DNA of 64,000 nucleotides. Source: Romboutsia_C sp015668195 (GTDB taxonomy: Bacteria > Bacillota > Clostridia > Peptostreptococcales > Peptostreptococcaceae). The notes beneath the pieces are model-generated. The model was given only the letters and a program-made list of their open reading frames with translations, had not been told where the DNA came from and searched no databases. This document shows positions 1-8,883 of this stretch, in pieces (positions within the stretch are counted from its first letter, which is position 1; every line of letters begins with the position of its first letter). The translations under genes were made by a program, and so were the position numbers. The stretch is taken from NCBI RefSeq assembly GCF_015668195.1, contig NZ_JADPFC010000001.1, positions 310,001-374,000 on the forward strand, given 5' to 3'.

Positions 1-2
1 CT

Positions 3-503
3 ATAAAAATAAGAGAAGAAAAAAATATACCTATAATCTTAATATCAGCTAAGAGCGAAGATACAGATAAGATACTTGGACTTAATATTGGTGCAGATGA
101 TTATATAACAAAACCATTTAATTTACTAGAACTTGTAGCTAGGGTAAAGTCAAGCCTTAGAAGGTATGTTAATTTAGGAACTTATAAAAATGAAGATAAA
201 GACGTGATAAAAAGTGGAGGACTTTCTATGAATCTATTGACAAAGGAAGTTGTAGTAGATGGAGAATATGTAAAGCTTACTCCAATTGAGTTTAACATAT
301 TAATGCTTTTGTTGTCTAATAAAGGAGTAGTATTTTCAATTGATGAAATATATGAGAAAGTATGGAAAGAACAAAGTTTTAATGTAGAAAATACAGTAGC
401 AGTTCATATAAGGAGAATAAGAGAAAAAATAGAAATAAATCCTAAAGAACCAAAATATTTAAAGGTGGTGTGGGGAGTTGGATACAAAGTTGAAAAGCTT
501 TAG
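3..503 (+). CDS. OmpR-family response regulator (5' truncated by window edge)
   Basis: The open frame runs from the window edge to 503 and gives about 166 residues, so the N-terminal half of the receiver domain, including the phospho-acceptor Asp, lies outside. What remains is the end of the receiver with the conserved switch lysine in DDYITKPF (codons around 96-120), a linker, and a winged-helix DNA-binding domain (LTPIEFNILMLL, then VHIRRIREKIE and GVGYKVE). An internal ATG at 204 is not the real start. It is a DNA-binding transcription factor activated by phosphorylation. It is followed by a small ORF and a histidine kinase in the same direction, so it is the response-regulator half of a two-component operon. 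The target genes cannot be told from the sequence. Confidence 0.92.
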   Translation: MKIREEKNIPIILISAKSEDTDKILGLNIGADDYITKPFNLLELVARVKSSLRRYVNLGTYKNEDKDVIKSGGLSMNLLTKEVVVDGEYVKLTPIEFNILMLLLSNKGVVFSIDEIYEKVWKEQSFNVENTVAVHIRRIREKIEINPKEPKYLKVVWGVGYKVEKL

Positions 504-696
504 GGGAAAAATTATAAAAAATAAAAGTTTAGTGTTTAATTTAATACTTATATTAACTATATTTATGGTTACGCAAATAATAGGAATAATAACATGTTTT
601 AAATTTTTTAGTCAAAATTTATTTATGATATTAGCTAATTTATCATTGATAAATTTTGTTATATACAAAATAATGAGAAAGTTATCTATATTATAG
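478..696 (+). CDS. Small two-helix membrane protein between response regulator and kinase (tentative)
   Basis: This is a 72-residue ORF with a TTG start at 478 (a second in-frame TTG lies at 490), overlapping the end of the response regulator by 26 bases. A purine-rich GGTGGTGTGGGGAG stretch just upstream could serve as ribosome binding site, but it is also coding sequence of the upstream gene. The product has a basic N-terminus (KSFRGKIIKNK) and two hydrophobic segments at about residues 17-40 and 46-64, ending in a short basic tail. No family was recognised. Its place between the partners of a two-component system suggests either an accessory membrane protein or a chance frame. The gap before the kinase at 732 would be unusually long for this operon if it were not coding. 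Confidence 0.4.
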   Translation: MDTKLKSFRGKIIKNKSLVFNLILILTIFMVTQIIGIITCFKFFSQNLFMILANLSLINFVIYKIMRKLSIL

Positions 697-731
697 GTAA
701 TAATTTAAATAAATTGAGATGAGGGATAAAT

Positions 732-2861
732 TTGAAAAAAAATAGATTAAAGAATGTATTTTTAATGTTATCTATGATTTCATTATCAATACTACTTACA
801 GTAATACCAACTACATTTTCAATATATAGGCAAAATATGGGACTATGGACGAGTTATATGCATAAGGACAAGCAAATACTAGAAACAGATTTTTATAAAA
901 GTAATGTATTTGAATTTAATGTACTTAGACCTATTTTATATTGGATGGGAGAAAGTGTATCAGATGTAGATTCAAATATAAGCAATTATATAAATGAAAA
1001 TACATATTATGAAGATGTTAGTAAAGGTTTAAATGAATATGGAAATGAAATAATAGAAACTAAGGAAAGAAAGCCTACTAAAGAAGAAGCTAAAAATGAT
1101 CTTTTAAATAAGGTTAATTATGGTAGAGATCAATTAAAGCAAATACATAATATTAAATTTATGGTAAAAAATACTAAAACTAATGAGTATTATACTAATA
1201 CAGGATATAAGACATTTGATGAATTTGACAAAAATATAGATGAATATACAAATATAAAAATAGACAAAAATAATTCAAATAGAAGTTACATAAAAACAAT
1301 AAATAAAAAAGTATCAGAAAATCAAACTCATTATATAGAGGGTAAGTTATTAGATGCTACACAGTATAATAATTTAGAAGTACATATGTCATTTCCTAAA
1401 AATATAGTTGGTCTAGATTTAGTACAAGAAAATTATTATAAATATACACAAGCTATGAAAGAAGTATTTATATGCTTAACATTAATGCTTACAAATATAG
1501 CTATATTAATTATATCATTAATTATATATAAGAAAACAAAGATAAATGAAGAAACTGAAGAAGGAATATTAACTAAGTTAGCAAATAAGGTACCAATAGA
1601 TATTATACTATGCTTAATGGCTATAGACCTTTCGTTATATATACCATTTTCACTTGCTTATTATATAGGATATAGCTATATGACAGAAAAAATATGCGCA
1701 GTAATAGGAGCATATCTGCTTATATATGCAGCTTACACTATAAATAGAAGAAGCAAAAAATATGATAGAAAGATATATATATTAAAAGAAACTATTATAT
1801 ATAAACTATATAAAATATTAAAAAATACTGTTATAAGTGCTTTAAAAGTATCTAAAAAAATACCTTTAATAAAAAGAATAATAATAGTCTCAATAGGTAT
1901 AACATTTATAGGTGGGGTAGTATCAGTCTTACTATATGGATTTTTCTATAATGAGGTTGTGCTTTTATTTGGAGTACCTATGTCTATGATTTTATTTACC
2001 TTATATATAGTTAAAAAATTAGCGTATCTAAGCGATATAATAGAGGGAACTTCTAGAATAAAAAATGGAGAATTAGATTACAAAATAGATGTATTGGGAA
2101 ATGATAGTTTTACTAATTTAGCAGAAAATATTAATAATATTGGAGAAGGGTTAGAAAATTCAATAGAAACTCAATTAAGAAGTGAGAGAATGAAATCAGA
2201 GCTTATAACTAATGTAAGTCATGATTTAAAGACTCCACTTACATCTATAATAAATTATATAGAGCTAATAAAAAAAGAAGACGTAACCCCAGAACATGTA
2301 AATGATTATATAAAAGTATTAGACCAAAAGTCTAAGAGATTAAAAATATTAATTGAAGATTTGTTTGAAGCTAGTAAAGCAAGTAGTGGAAATTTAGAGC
2401 TTAATATGGAAAATATAGATATAGTACAGCTACTTAGACAAAGTATAGGAGAAATGGAAGAAAAATTATCAAATTCTAATTTAGATATAAGACTAAATTT
2501 GAGTAGTGAAAAAATTAATATATATGCAGATGGTAGAAGAATGTATAGGGTATTTGAAAACCTATTATCAAATATATCAAAGTACTCACTACCTAGTACA
2601 AGAGTATATATAGATTTATTAGAGTTTGATGAAAGTATAATTATTACTATGAAAAATATATCTTCATATGAACTTAACTTTGATGCCACAGAGATAACAG
2701 AAAGATTTAAAAGAGCAGATGAATCAAGAAATACAGAAGGTAGTGGACTTGGACTTGCTATAAGCAAAGATTTAGTAAATCTTCAAGGTGGTAAGTTTAG
2801 TGTAGAAATAGATGGTGATTTATTTAAATCTATATTAGAATTTCCTAAGATAGATAAATAA
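732..2861 (+). CDS. Membrane sensor histidine kinase
   Basis: This 709-residue sensor kinase is the partner of the OmpR-type regulator upstream. It starts at TTG 732 behind GAGATGAGGGAT. One membrane segment lies near residues 8-30, followed by an extracytoplasmic region of about 200 residues, then a block of five or so membrane segments (about 240-430). The cytoplasmic part has a HAMP-like linker, the dimerisation/phospho-acceptor helix with His497 in NVSHDLKTPL, and an ATPase domain with N-box ENLLSNISKYS and G2 box TEGSGLGLAIS. The usual DxGxG G1 box is not recognisable where expected (TMKNISSYEL). This matches a kinase class in Firmicutes and need not mean loss of activity. The large polytopic sensor suggests a membrane or envelope signal, but the ligand is unknown. 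Confidence 0.93.
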   Translation: MKKNRLKNVFLMLSMISLSILLTVIPTTFSIYRQNMGLWTSYMHKDKQILETDFYKSNVFEFNVLRPILYWMGESVSDVDSNISNYINENTYYEDVSKGLNEYGNEIIETKERKPTKEEAKNDLLNKVNYGRDQLKQIHNIKFMVKNTKTNEYYTNTGYKTFDEFDKNIDEYTNIKIDKNNSNRSYIKTINKKVSENQTHYIEGKLLDATQYNNLEVHMSFPKNIVGLDLVQENYYKYTQAMKEVFICLTLMLTNIAILIISLIIYKKTKINEETEEGILTKLANKVPIDIILCLMAIDLSLYIPFSLAYYIGYSYMTEKICAVIGAYLLIYAAYTINRRSKKYDRKIYILKETIIYKLYKILKNTVISALKVSKKIPLIKRIIIVSIGITFIGGVVSVLLYGFFYNEVVLLFGVPMSMILFTLYIVKKLAYLSDIIEGTSRIKNGELDYKIDVLGNDSFTNLAENINNIGEGLENSIETQLRSERMKSELITNVSHDLKTPLTSIINYIELIKKEDVTPEHVNDYIKVLDQKSKRLKILIEDLFEASKASSGNLELNMENIDIVQLLRQSIGEMEEKLSNSNLDIRLNLSSEKINIYADGRRMYRVFENLLSNISKYSLPSTRVYIDLLEFDESIIITMKNISSYELNFDATEITERFKRADESRNTEGSGLGLAISKDLVNLQGGKFSVEIDGDLFKSILEFPKIDK

Positions 2862-2985
2862 GTACTACTTTAATATTTATAAAAAACTATATTTTGTTGT
2901 TTATATAATTAATATAAAGGTATAAATATATTAACAAATACTAAAAATAATATAGGTTTATATAAATAATTAGGAGGTAATTATA

Positions 2986-3471
2986 ATGAAAGTAACATTT
3001 CAAGGAGCACCATTAACATTAAAAGGAAAACAATTAAAAGTTGGAGATAAAGCTCCTGATTTTACAGTTATAGACAATGAATTAAACCCATTAAAATTAG
3101 ATGATACTAAAGGAAAAAGAGTATTTTTATCTGTTCCATCAATAGATACACCAGTTTGTGATATGGAAGTAAGAAGATTTAATACAGAGGCCTCAAAATT
3201 AAATAATGTTACAGTATATACAGTATCAATGGATTTACCATTTGCACAAGCTAGATGGTGTGGTGCAGCTGGTATAGAAAATGTAAAGACTATATCAGAT
3301 TATAAAGATAGAGAATTTGGGGAAAATTATGGAGTATACATAAATGAATTAGGTCTTTTATCAAGAGCGGTATTTGTAGTTGATGAAAATGATAAAGTTA
3401 TATATGTAGAATATTTAGAAGAAATAACTGAAGAACCAAATTATGACAAGGTTTTAGACGTATTAAAATAA
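2986..3471 (+). CDS. tpx: Thiol peroxidase, atypical 2-Cys peroxiredoxin
   Basis: This 161-residue protein is of standard Tpx length. It reduces hydrogen and alkyl peroxides in the cytoplasm with thioredoxin as electron donor. The peroxidatic cysteine is Cys58 in PSIDTPVCDMEVRRF, with the conserved Thr and Arg around it. The resolving cysteine is Cys92 in ARWCGAAG, the spacing typical of Tpx. A strong ribosome site (AGGAGG) precedes ATG 2986. The gene is monocistronic and ends at a strong hairpin shared with the converging gene. In an anaerobe this is a front-line peroxide scavenger. The name is secure on motif and length. Confidence 0.96.
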   Translation: MKVTFQGAPLTLKGKQLKVGDKAPDFTVIDNELNPLKLDDTKGKRVFLSVPSIDTPVCDMEVRRFNTEASKLNNVTVYTVSMDLPFAQARWCGAAGIENVKTISDYKDREFGENYGVYINELGLLSRAVFVVDENDKVIYVEYLEEITEEPNYDKVLDVLK

Positions 3472-3474
3472 ATA

Positions 3475-3513
3475 AAAAAGCAGTATACATAAATTATGTA
3501 TACTGCTTTTTTA
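3475..3513. terminator. Bidirectional rho-independent terminator after tpx
   Basis: A perfect 16-bp stem (AAAAAGCAGTATACAT against its complement) with a 5-base AAATT loop is flanked by A and T runs on both sides. It lies between the convergent tpx and YdcF-like genes and can serve both. Confidence 0.93.
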
Positions 3514-3520
3514 TTTATTT

Positions 3521-4558
3521 TTAACCTATTAAAAAATAATTTAGTAAGGCTAATATAAAGCTACAGATTAATATAAATGATATAACTATAAAATGACGTT
3601 TTTTATTCATTACTACAATAGCAATATATTCTCTTATTAAAGCATTTGGAATAAAATAAAGTGCAGTTTTTGCACCAATGCCATCACTTTTTAAGTTAGC
3701 TTTTTTGGCATAAAGTCCAGCTCTAAATAGATGATAATTATTAGTAACAAAAATGCTGTTGTATCCACTTGGCTTAATTTTATCCATTATATTTTTAGAA
3801 AAACTCATATTTTCAAATGTTGTTGTTGATTTATCTTCAAGTATTGTATCAGAAATAGGTATACCATTTTCTATAGCATACTTTTGCATAGCAAATGCTT
3901 CAGAAACTTTCTCATCTTTACCTTGACCACCAGAAAATATTATTTTAGGTGGGATCGATGCTTTAGCTTGCTTATTATAAAATTCAATTGCTTTTTTTAT
4001 TCTGCTAGCAAGTAAAGGCGGAACCTTATCTCCAATTACTCTGCTACCCAAAACAATTATAAAATCTTGATTTAACTTAGGTCTATTAAGTTGATATAAT
4101 AGTGAAATCATTAAGAAGTTAAAAACGCTAAATAAGAAATATATTTCTATAAGAAAAAATCCACTAATAAATGTATTAATATCACTAGGTAAAAATCTTT
4201 CAGGATTAATTATAGTTAGTATTACATGAAAAAGTAAAGCTAACCCTAAGAAAAATGTTAATAGATTAGATAAGCTTCTACTCTCTCGTTTTGTTACGAT
4301 TCGTGCATTTATAAATAATCCAATTATTAGAATATAAATTCCAAATATTAAAATAAAAATTGTTATAGCAAAAAATATAAAAAATATAATCATCAAGAAT
4401 ATATTAGAAGTAGAGAATGTTATGTATGTTGCAGTTAATAAAAACATAAATAACGAAATATTAAATAAAAATCCATTATAAAGTTTTCTTTTATCTAGAT
4501 GATAAGATATAAAAAAAATAGAAAATGAAATTAGAGTTAGTATTAAAAGTATTTTCAT
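3521..4558 (-). CDS. YdcF/SanA/ElyC-family (DUF218) membrane protein
   Basis: This is a 345-residue protein. About five hydrophobic segments fill residues 1-160. They are followed by a cytoplasmic-sized DUF218 domain (about 165-300) opening with FIIVLGSRVIGDKVPPLL and containing IIFSGGQGKDE, EDKSTTTFENM and IFVTNNYHLFRA, the conserved motifs of the family. A further membrane segment closes the C-terminus. The start ATG has a good AGGTG/GGAGG site upstream. Relatives such as ElyC and SanA in enterobacteria act in envelope maintenance, possibly on lipid carriers, but the biochemical reaction is not settled. The gene stands alone, converging on tpx. Confidence 0.88.
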   Translation of the reverse strand: MKILLILTLISFSIFFISYHLDKRKLYNGFLFNISLFMFLLTATYITFSTSNIFLMIIFFIFFAITIFILIFGIYILIIGLFINARIVTKRESRSLSNLLTFFLGLALLFHVILTIINPERFLPSDINTFISGFFLIEIYFLFSVFNFLMISLLYQLNRPKLNQDFIIVLGSRVIGDKVPPLLASRIKKAIEFYNKQAKASIPPKIIFSGGQGKDEKVSEAFAMQKYAIENGIPISDTILEDKSTTTFENMSFSKNIMDKIKPSGYNSIFVTNNYHLFRAGLYAKKANLKSDGIGAKTALYFIPNALIREYIAIVVMNKKRHFIVISFILICSFILALLNYFLIG

Positions 4559-4768
4559 ACTTCACCTCCAAGTTAAAATAAAACTTTATTGATAATTACT
4601 AATATTAGCATAAGTAAAAAATATATACAAATAACAACACCGAATCTATTAGGTAAACGATAATTATTAATAAAAAATTAAATATAGTATGAAATGTTAG
4701 TATAATTAAAAGGTTTTAAAATACTTTATGTAGAAAGTAGCAATATAAATTATTTTGGAGGGATTATT

Positions 4769-5398
4769 ATGAAGAATTTCAATGAAGTTGGAAACTATAA
4801 TATACCACTAGACTATGCTAAAAATGAATTTAGGAAAAAAGATCCTATTCTTATGGGAAAATTATCAAATTCATACTTTGATAAAAAGACTAGTATGTTT
4901 CATGTAAAGTGTATGGATTTTACTTTATATGTAGAATATCCAAGTGGAGATATATATAAAGAAAATGGAGAAAAATTAGATAAAATAGCTTTAGAAATTT
5001 TAGTAATAAGATTTTTAGTTAATGCTAATCCAATACCACCAACTAATAAATATATAACATTTAAAGAAATTGATGGAGGACATGTATATTATCCAGCATT
5101 TGTAAGAACTAGTATAAATAGATTAACTAAGGAATTTGGAGGAAATGTAGAAAAATTTAAATCTGTAATGAAAAGTATTGGGGCAAGTAAAATAAATATG
5201 GGAGATAGTGCCTATAAAATTAGATTTTTAAATGATACATATATTATATATATTTTATGGAGTGGAGATGATGAAATAGAATCAGCATCTAATATATTAT
5301 TTGATTCAAATATAAAATACTATTTTAATGTAGAAGATATAGCAGTAATTGGTGACATGCCATTTATAAGAATATATGAAGAGTTAGATAACTTATAA
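4769..5398 (+). CDS. DUF3786 family protein
   Basis: This soluble protein of 209 residues has a strong GGAGGG site before ATG 4769. The pattern is that of DUF3786: a central YPSGDIYKENG element followed by EILVIRFLVNANP, a YITFKEIDGGHVYYPAF element, and a C-terminal region with FLNDTYIIYILWSGDDE. Members are common in anaerobic Clostridia, sometimes near corrinoid or metal enzymes, but no function is established. It has no signal peptide or cysteine cluster, and the gene appears to be monocistronic. Confidence 0.8.
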   Translation: MKNFNEVGNYNIPLDYAKNEFRKKDPILMGKLSNSYFDKKTSMFHVKCMDFTLYVEYPSGDIYKENGEKLDKIALEILVIRFLVNANPIPPTNKYITFKEIDGGHVYYPAFVRTSINRLTKEFGGNVEKFKSVMKSIGASKINMGDSAYKIRFLNDTYIIYILWSGDDEIESASNILFDSNIKYYFNVEDIAVIGDMPFIRIYEELDNL

Positions 5399-5497
5399 AT
5401 TATATAATAGTGTTTAGAATTATTACTCTAGATTTTACAATTTAAATAATTAAATACATTTGATATAATATACATAAAACATCAAGGGAGAAGTCAT

Positions 5498-6280
5498 ATG
5501 ATAAAGCTTATTGCAACAGATATGGATGGAACACTATTAAATAATAATAATGAAATACACCATGATTTTATAGATGTATTTGAAAAACTACAAGAAAAAG
5601 ATATAATATTTGCAGCTGCTAGTGGGAGACAATACTTTAATTTGTTAAAAAGATTTGAAAATGTCAAAGATAAGATGATGTTTATAGCTGAGAATGGAAC
5701 ATTTGTAGTTTATAAGGGAGAAGAGATATTTATAAACTCATTAGATAGAAATATAGCTAAAGAATTAGTTAATATAGGAAGAAATATAGAAAATTCAAAT
5801 GTAATACTTTGTGGTAAAAATTCCGCATATATAGAATCTACTGATGAAGAATTTATAAAAGAAGTAGAAAAATACTATGAAAAGTATGAAGTAGTAAAAG
5901 ACGTAAATGAAATAGAAGATGATATATTAAAAGTTACTATATGTGACTTTAATGGAGCTCAAGAAAATAGCAATAAATACTACGACGACTATAGAGAGGA
6001 TTTACAAGTATCTATATCTGGGAAAATATGGTTGGATATAACTAATAAAGGGGCAAATAAAGGAGTTGCAATTAAAGTGCTTCAAGAGAAAATGGGTATA
6101 GATTTTAATGAAACTATGGTATTTGGAGATTATCTAAATGATTTGGAGATGATGGAAGTTGCCTATCACAGTTATGCTATGGAAAATGCTCATGATGATT
6201 TAAAGAAAGTATCTAGATTTATTGCAAAAAGTAATGATGAAAATGGAGTTTTAGAAGCTATAAAATTAAATATACTATAA
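5498..6280 (+). CDS. Cof-type HAD-superfamily hydrolase
   Basis: This 260-residue cytoplasmic phosphatase is of the Cof/YwpJ class (HAD IIB). Motif I is DMDGTLL near residues 8-14, with the nucleophilic and acid/base aspartates. Motif II is in AAASGRQY, and the motif III/IV region includes NKGANKGVAI (Lys) and VFGDYLNDLEMM (acidic Mg ligands). The cap domain sits between. Enzymes of this type dephosphorylate sugar phosphates, flavin or nucleotide intermediates, and the substrate cannot be predicted. It has a good AGGGAG site and a terminator just downstream, so it is a single-gene unit. Confidence 0.9.
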   Translation: MIKLIATDMDGTLLNNNNEIHHDFIDVFEKLQEKDIIFAAASGRQYFNLLKRFENVKDKMMFIAENGTFVVYKGEEIFINSLDRNIAKELVNIGRNIENSNVILCGKNSAYIESTDEEFIKEVEKYYEKYEVVKDVNEIEDDILKVTICDFNGAQENSNKYYDDYREDLQVSISGKIWLDITNKGANKGVAIKVLQEKMGIDFNETMVFGDYLNDLEMMEVAYHSYAMENAHDDLKKVSRFIAKSNDENGVLEAIKLNIL

Positions 6281-6285
6281 CAAAA

Positions 6286-6323
6286 GTCTACTTAGTATAA
6301 ATTTATGCTAAGTAGTTTTTTAT
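6286..6323 (+). terminator. Terminator after the HAD hydrolase
   Basis: The stem CTACTTAG / CTAAGTAG, with a short AT loop, is followed by TTTTTTATT. Confidence 0.8.
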
Positions 6324-6353
6324 TATATTCATTACTTAAAATATCTATTGACT

Positions 6354-6383
6354 GTATTGTAACAATATACTTTATTGTATAAT
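6354..6383 (+). promoter_or_regulatory. Candidate promoter and operator of the MATE gene
   Basis: The inverted repeat TATTGT-A-ACAATA (6355-6367) is followed by a second half-site-like TTATTGTA and a -10-like TATAAT at 6378-6383, about 30 bases before the MATE start codon. The position of the repeat would overlap the -35 region. It is therefore a plausible binding site for a regulator. No regulator gene is adjacent. Confidence 0.4.
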
Positions 6384-6413
6384 ATGATAAGATACACAAT
6401 TTAGGAGGATAAA

Positions 6414-7799
6414 ATGGATAATTCAATAGCGAAAAGCTTTAACTTTTCATCACTTATAAAATTTACTATACCATCGGTTGTAATGCTTGTATTTATGTCT
6501 TTATATACAATAATAGATGGAATATTTGTATCTAGATTTGTAAATACTGACGCATTATCATCTGTAAATATAGTATATCCATTTATAAATGTAGTAATAG
6601 CAGTTGGGGTAATGCTAGCGACTGGAAGTAGCGCAGTTATAGCTAAAAAAATTGGTGAAGGTAAAACTGAAGAAGCTAAAAAAAATTTTACATTAATAAT
6701 ACTTTTAGGGGCTACTTTAGGAGTCTTAATATCATTTATTGGATATGTATTTTTAGAAAAGATAATATATACACTTGGTGGAAATAATAACTTATATGGG
6801 TATTGTAGAGATTATCTAGCATCAACTTTAATATTTGTTCCAGCATTTATAATTAACTTATTATTTCAATACCTTACAATAACTGCAGGAAAGCCAAATA
6901 TAGGATTGTTATTTACCTTAATAGGTGGATTTAGCAACATAATATTAGATTATTTATTTATAGTTACTATGGATATGGGAATATCAGGAGCGGCATATGC
7001 AACAGGTATGGGAAATTTAATACCAGCAATACTTGGTATAATATATTTTAGTAGAAAAAAAGCTTCTTTATATTTTGTAAAGCCTAGCTTAGACATTAAC
7101 GTTATATTAACTACAATGACAAATGGTTCATCTGAAATGGTTACGAATTTATCAGCAGGAGTAACTACAATGTTATTTAATATAGTTATGATGAAACTTT
7201 TAGGTTCAGATGGAGTAGCAGCTATAACCATAGTTTTATATGGTGAATTTTTAATAACATCTGCATATATAGGATTTTCATCAGGGGTTGCACCTATTAT
7301 AAGCTACAATTATGGGAACAAAAATGAGCCTGAGCTTAAAAAGATAATAAAGTATAGTATAATATTTATATTGATAAGTTCTGTAATATTGTTTACAGTA
7401 GCAATATTAGCATCTCCAGTAATAGTAGGTTTATTTTCAGAGCCTAAAAGTAATGTTTTTAATATTGCTTATAATGGATTTAGGCTATTTGCTATAGGTT
7501 TTTTAATTATGGGAACTAATATATTTACTTCGGCAATGTTTACAGCCTTTTCAAATGGAAAAATATCTGCAACTATATCTTTTTTAAGAACTTTTGTATT
7601 TATAGTATGTGGAATAATTTTTTTACCTAAATATTTAAATGCAAATGGAGTATGGTTAGCAGTTCCATTAGCGGAATTATCTACAGTAATAATATCTATA
7701 TTCTTTATAAATAAATATAAAAATATATATGGGTATTGTAGAAAAAATAAAGAATACAATAAGAAAGAAAAAGAATTAGAGGATATAAAGGAGATATAA
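6414..7799 (+). CDS. MATE-family multidrug efflux transporter
   Basis: This 461-residue integral membrane protein has about twelve membrane segments in two similar halves. MATE hallmarks include PSVVMLVFMSLYTIIDGIFV at the N-terminus, an ATGSSAVIAKKIGEG loop in the first half, and the matching SSGVAPIISYNYG loop in the second half. Such proteins export cationic drugs or metabolites in exchange for Na+ or H+. The ribosome site AGGAGG precedes ATG 6414. The next gene begins 7 bases after the stop, so a two-gene unit with the pentapeptide protein is likely. The substrate is unknown. Confidence 0.93.
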   Translation: MDNSIAKSFNFSSLIKFTIPSVVMLVFMSLYTIIDGIFVSRFVNTDALSSVNIVYPFINVVIAVGVMLATGSSAVIAKKIGEGKTEEAKKNFTLIILLGATLGVLISFIGYVFLEKIIYTLGGNNNLYGYCRDYLASTLIFVPAFIINLLFQYLTITAGKPNIGLLFTLIGGFSNIILDYLFIVTMDMGISGAAYATGMGNLIPAILGIIYFSRKKASLYFVKPSLDINVILTTMTNGSSEMVTNLSAGVTTMLFNIVMMKLLGSDGVAAITIVLYGEFLITSAYIGFSSGVAPIISYNYGNKNEPELKKIIKYSIIFILISSVILFTVAILASPVIVGLFSEPKSNVFNIAYNGFRLFAIGFLIMGTNIFTSAMFTAFSNGKISATISFLRTFVFIVCGIIFLPKYLNANGVWLAVPLAELSTVIISIFFINKYKNIYGYCRKNKEYNKKEKELEDIKEI

Positions 7800-7805
7800 A
7801 TACCT

Positions 7806-8444
7806 GTGAAGTATAAAATAGAAAAGCCTAAAATATATGATGATCTACAAGAGTGCAACAATATAGTAGAACTTATAATAGATGAGGAAAGTATAGAAAA
7901 TAAAATAATAGAAGATACTATAATAAGTGATATATATAATATAAGAATTAGTTTTAATTCCTGTGTTTTTAAAAATATAATATTTGAAGAATGCGATTTT
8001 AAAAAAATAGATATAGTAGATTGTATATTTGAAAACTGTGATATATCTAATATAGATATATCAGATAGTAGTATATATAGAACAGAGTTTATAAACTGTA
8101 AATTAATAGGAAGTAGATTCGATGATTCTTTGATGAAAAATGTATTATTTAAGGATACTATAGGGACATATTCAAATTTTTCATATGCTAAATTAAAAAA
8201 TGTATGTTTTAAAGATTCTAATTTTAGAAATTCAGTATTTCAGGAAGTAGAAAGTAAAGGTTTAATTTTAGAATCTACAGATTTAACAAAATCAATTTTT
8301 AGGGGAAGTTCTCTTGATAAAGTAGATTTAACTACTTGTAATATAGATAGCTTAGAAATAAGTATAAAAGATGTCTCAGGTGGAATTTTTACACCTATTC
8401 AAGCCTTAGAATTAACTAAACTTATGAATATAGTAATAAAATAA
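7806..8444 (+). CDS. Pentapeptide-repeat protein
   Basis: This 212-residue protein has a GTG start at 7806 behind AAGGAGAT. Residues about 40-190 carry repeated five-residue units with a central F/L/I (for example CVFKN, IIFEE, CDFKK, CIFEN, CDISN, SRFDD, SNFSY, SNFRN, SIFRG), which fold as a right-handed quadrilateral beta-helix. Some relatives (Qnr, McbG) protect DNA gyrase from quinolones or toxins, but most have no known role. Co-transcription with a MATE exporter makes a protective function conceivable, though unproven. There is no signal peptide or membrane segment. Confidence 0.87.
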   Translation: MKYKIEKPKIYDDLQECNNIVELIIDEESIENKIIEDTIISDIYNIRISFNSCVFKNIIFEECDFKKIDIVDCIFENCDISNIDISDSSIYRTEFINCKLIGSRFDDSLMKNVLFKDTIGTYSNFSYAKLKNVCFKDSNFRNSVFQEVESKGLILESTDLTKSIFRGSSLDKVDLTTCNIDSLEISIKDVSGGIFTPIQALELTKLMNIVIK

Positions 8445-8510
8445 AAATTAAAGGTATATTTAAAGATTAATAAAGGCATAAAACTTTAAATAAGTATATA
8501 GTGATAGTGA

Positions 8511-8546
8511 AAATGAACTAAAGCATAATTGTTTTAGTTCATTTTT
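8511..8546 (+). terminator. Terminator after the pentapeptide gene
   Basis: The stem AATGAACTAAA pairs with TTTAGTTCATT around a short loop and is followed by a T tract. Confidence 0.85.
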
Positions 8547-8620
8547 TGCATATAAGGAAATTATATTAAATATAAAATTATTGATAACTTATAAAATAAG
8601 ATATACTAATAAGTTTAAAA

Positions 8621-8690
8621 GTGTAAAAAATGATATTTTTAGCAAAGGACAAATTTGTTGGATACATGAGCGAAGCAAATTTTTTATATA
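8621..8690. repeat. Decayed copy of a dispersed hairpin repeat
   Basis: The last 50 bases (8641-8690) match 52725-52774 with roughly eight or nine mismatches, including the identical stretch ACATGAGCGAAGC and the same trailing ATTTTTTATAT. The front (GTGTAAAAAATGATATTTT) matches the start of the other copy (GCGTAAAAAAGACATTTT), but the 5' arm of the long hairpin is deleted here. It is not coding. Confidence 0.7.
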
Positions 8691-8883
8691 AGAGTATATT
8701 ATTAAAATATAATTATATACTTTTATATAAAATTATAGTTGTAATTGATATAAAATGTAAAAAAATATATATAAATATATAAATATGTTGCACTTAATAG
8801 ATAAATATGATACTCTATAGAAAAGATAAAATGAATATTAAAATAGAAATGATATATATATTATAAAAAATAGGAGGAACATT

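Larger units (their letters stand above)
8445..8883. other. Intergenic region before the rbs operon
   Basis: This is 439 AT-rich bases without a credible ORF. It holds the terminator of the upstream unit (8511-8546) and a decayed copy of a dispersed hairpin repeat (8621-8690). Near the end it has a possible TTGCAC -35 element at 8788-8793 with a weak -10. No catabolite-repression site or LacI-type operator was convincingly recognised. Confidence 0.6.
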
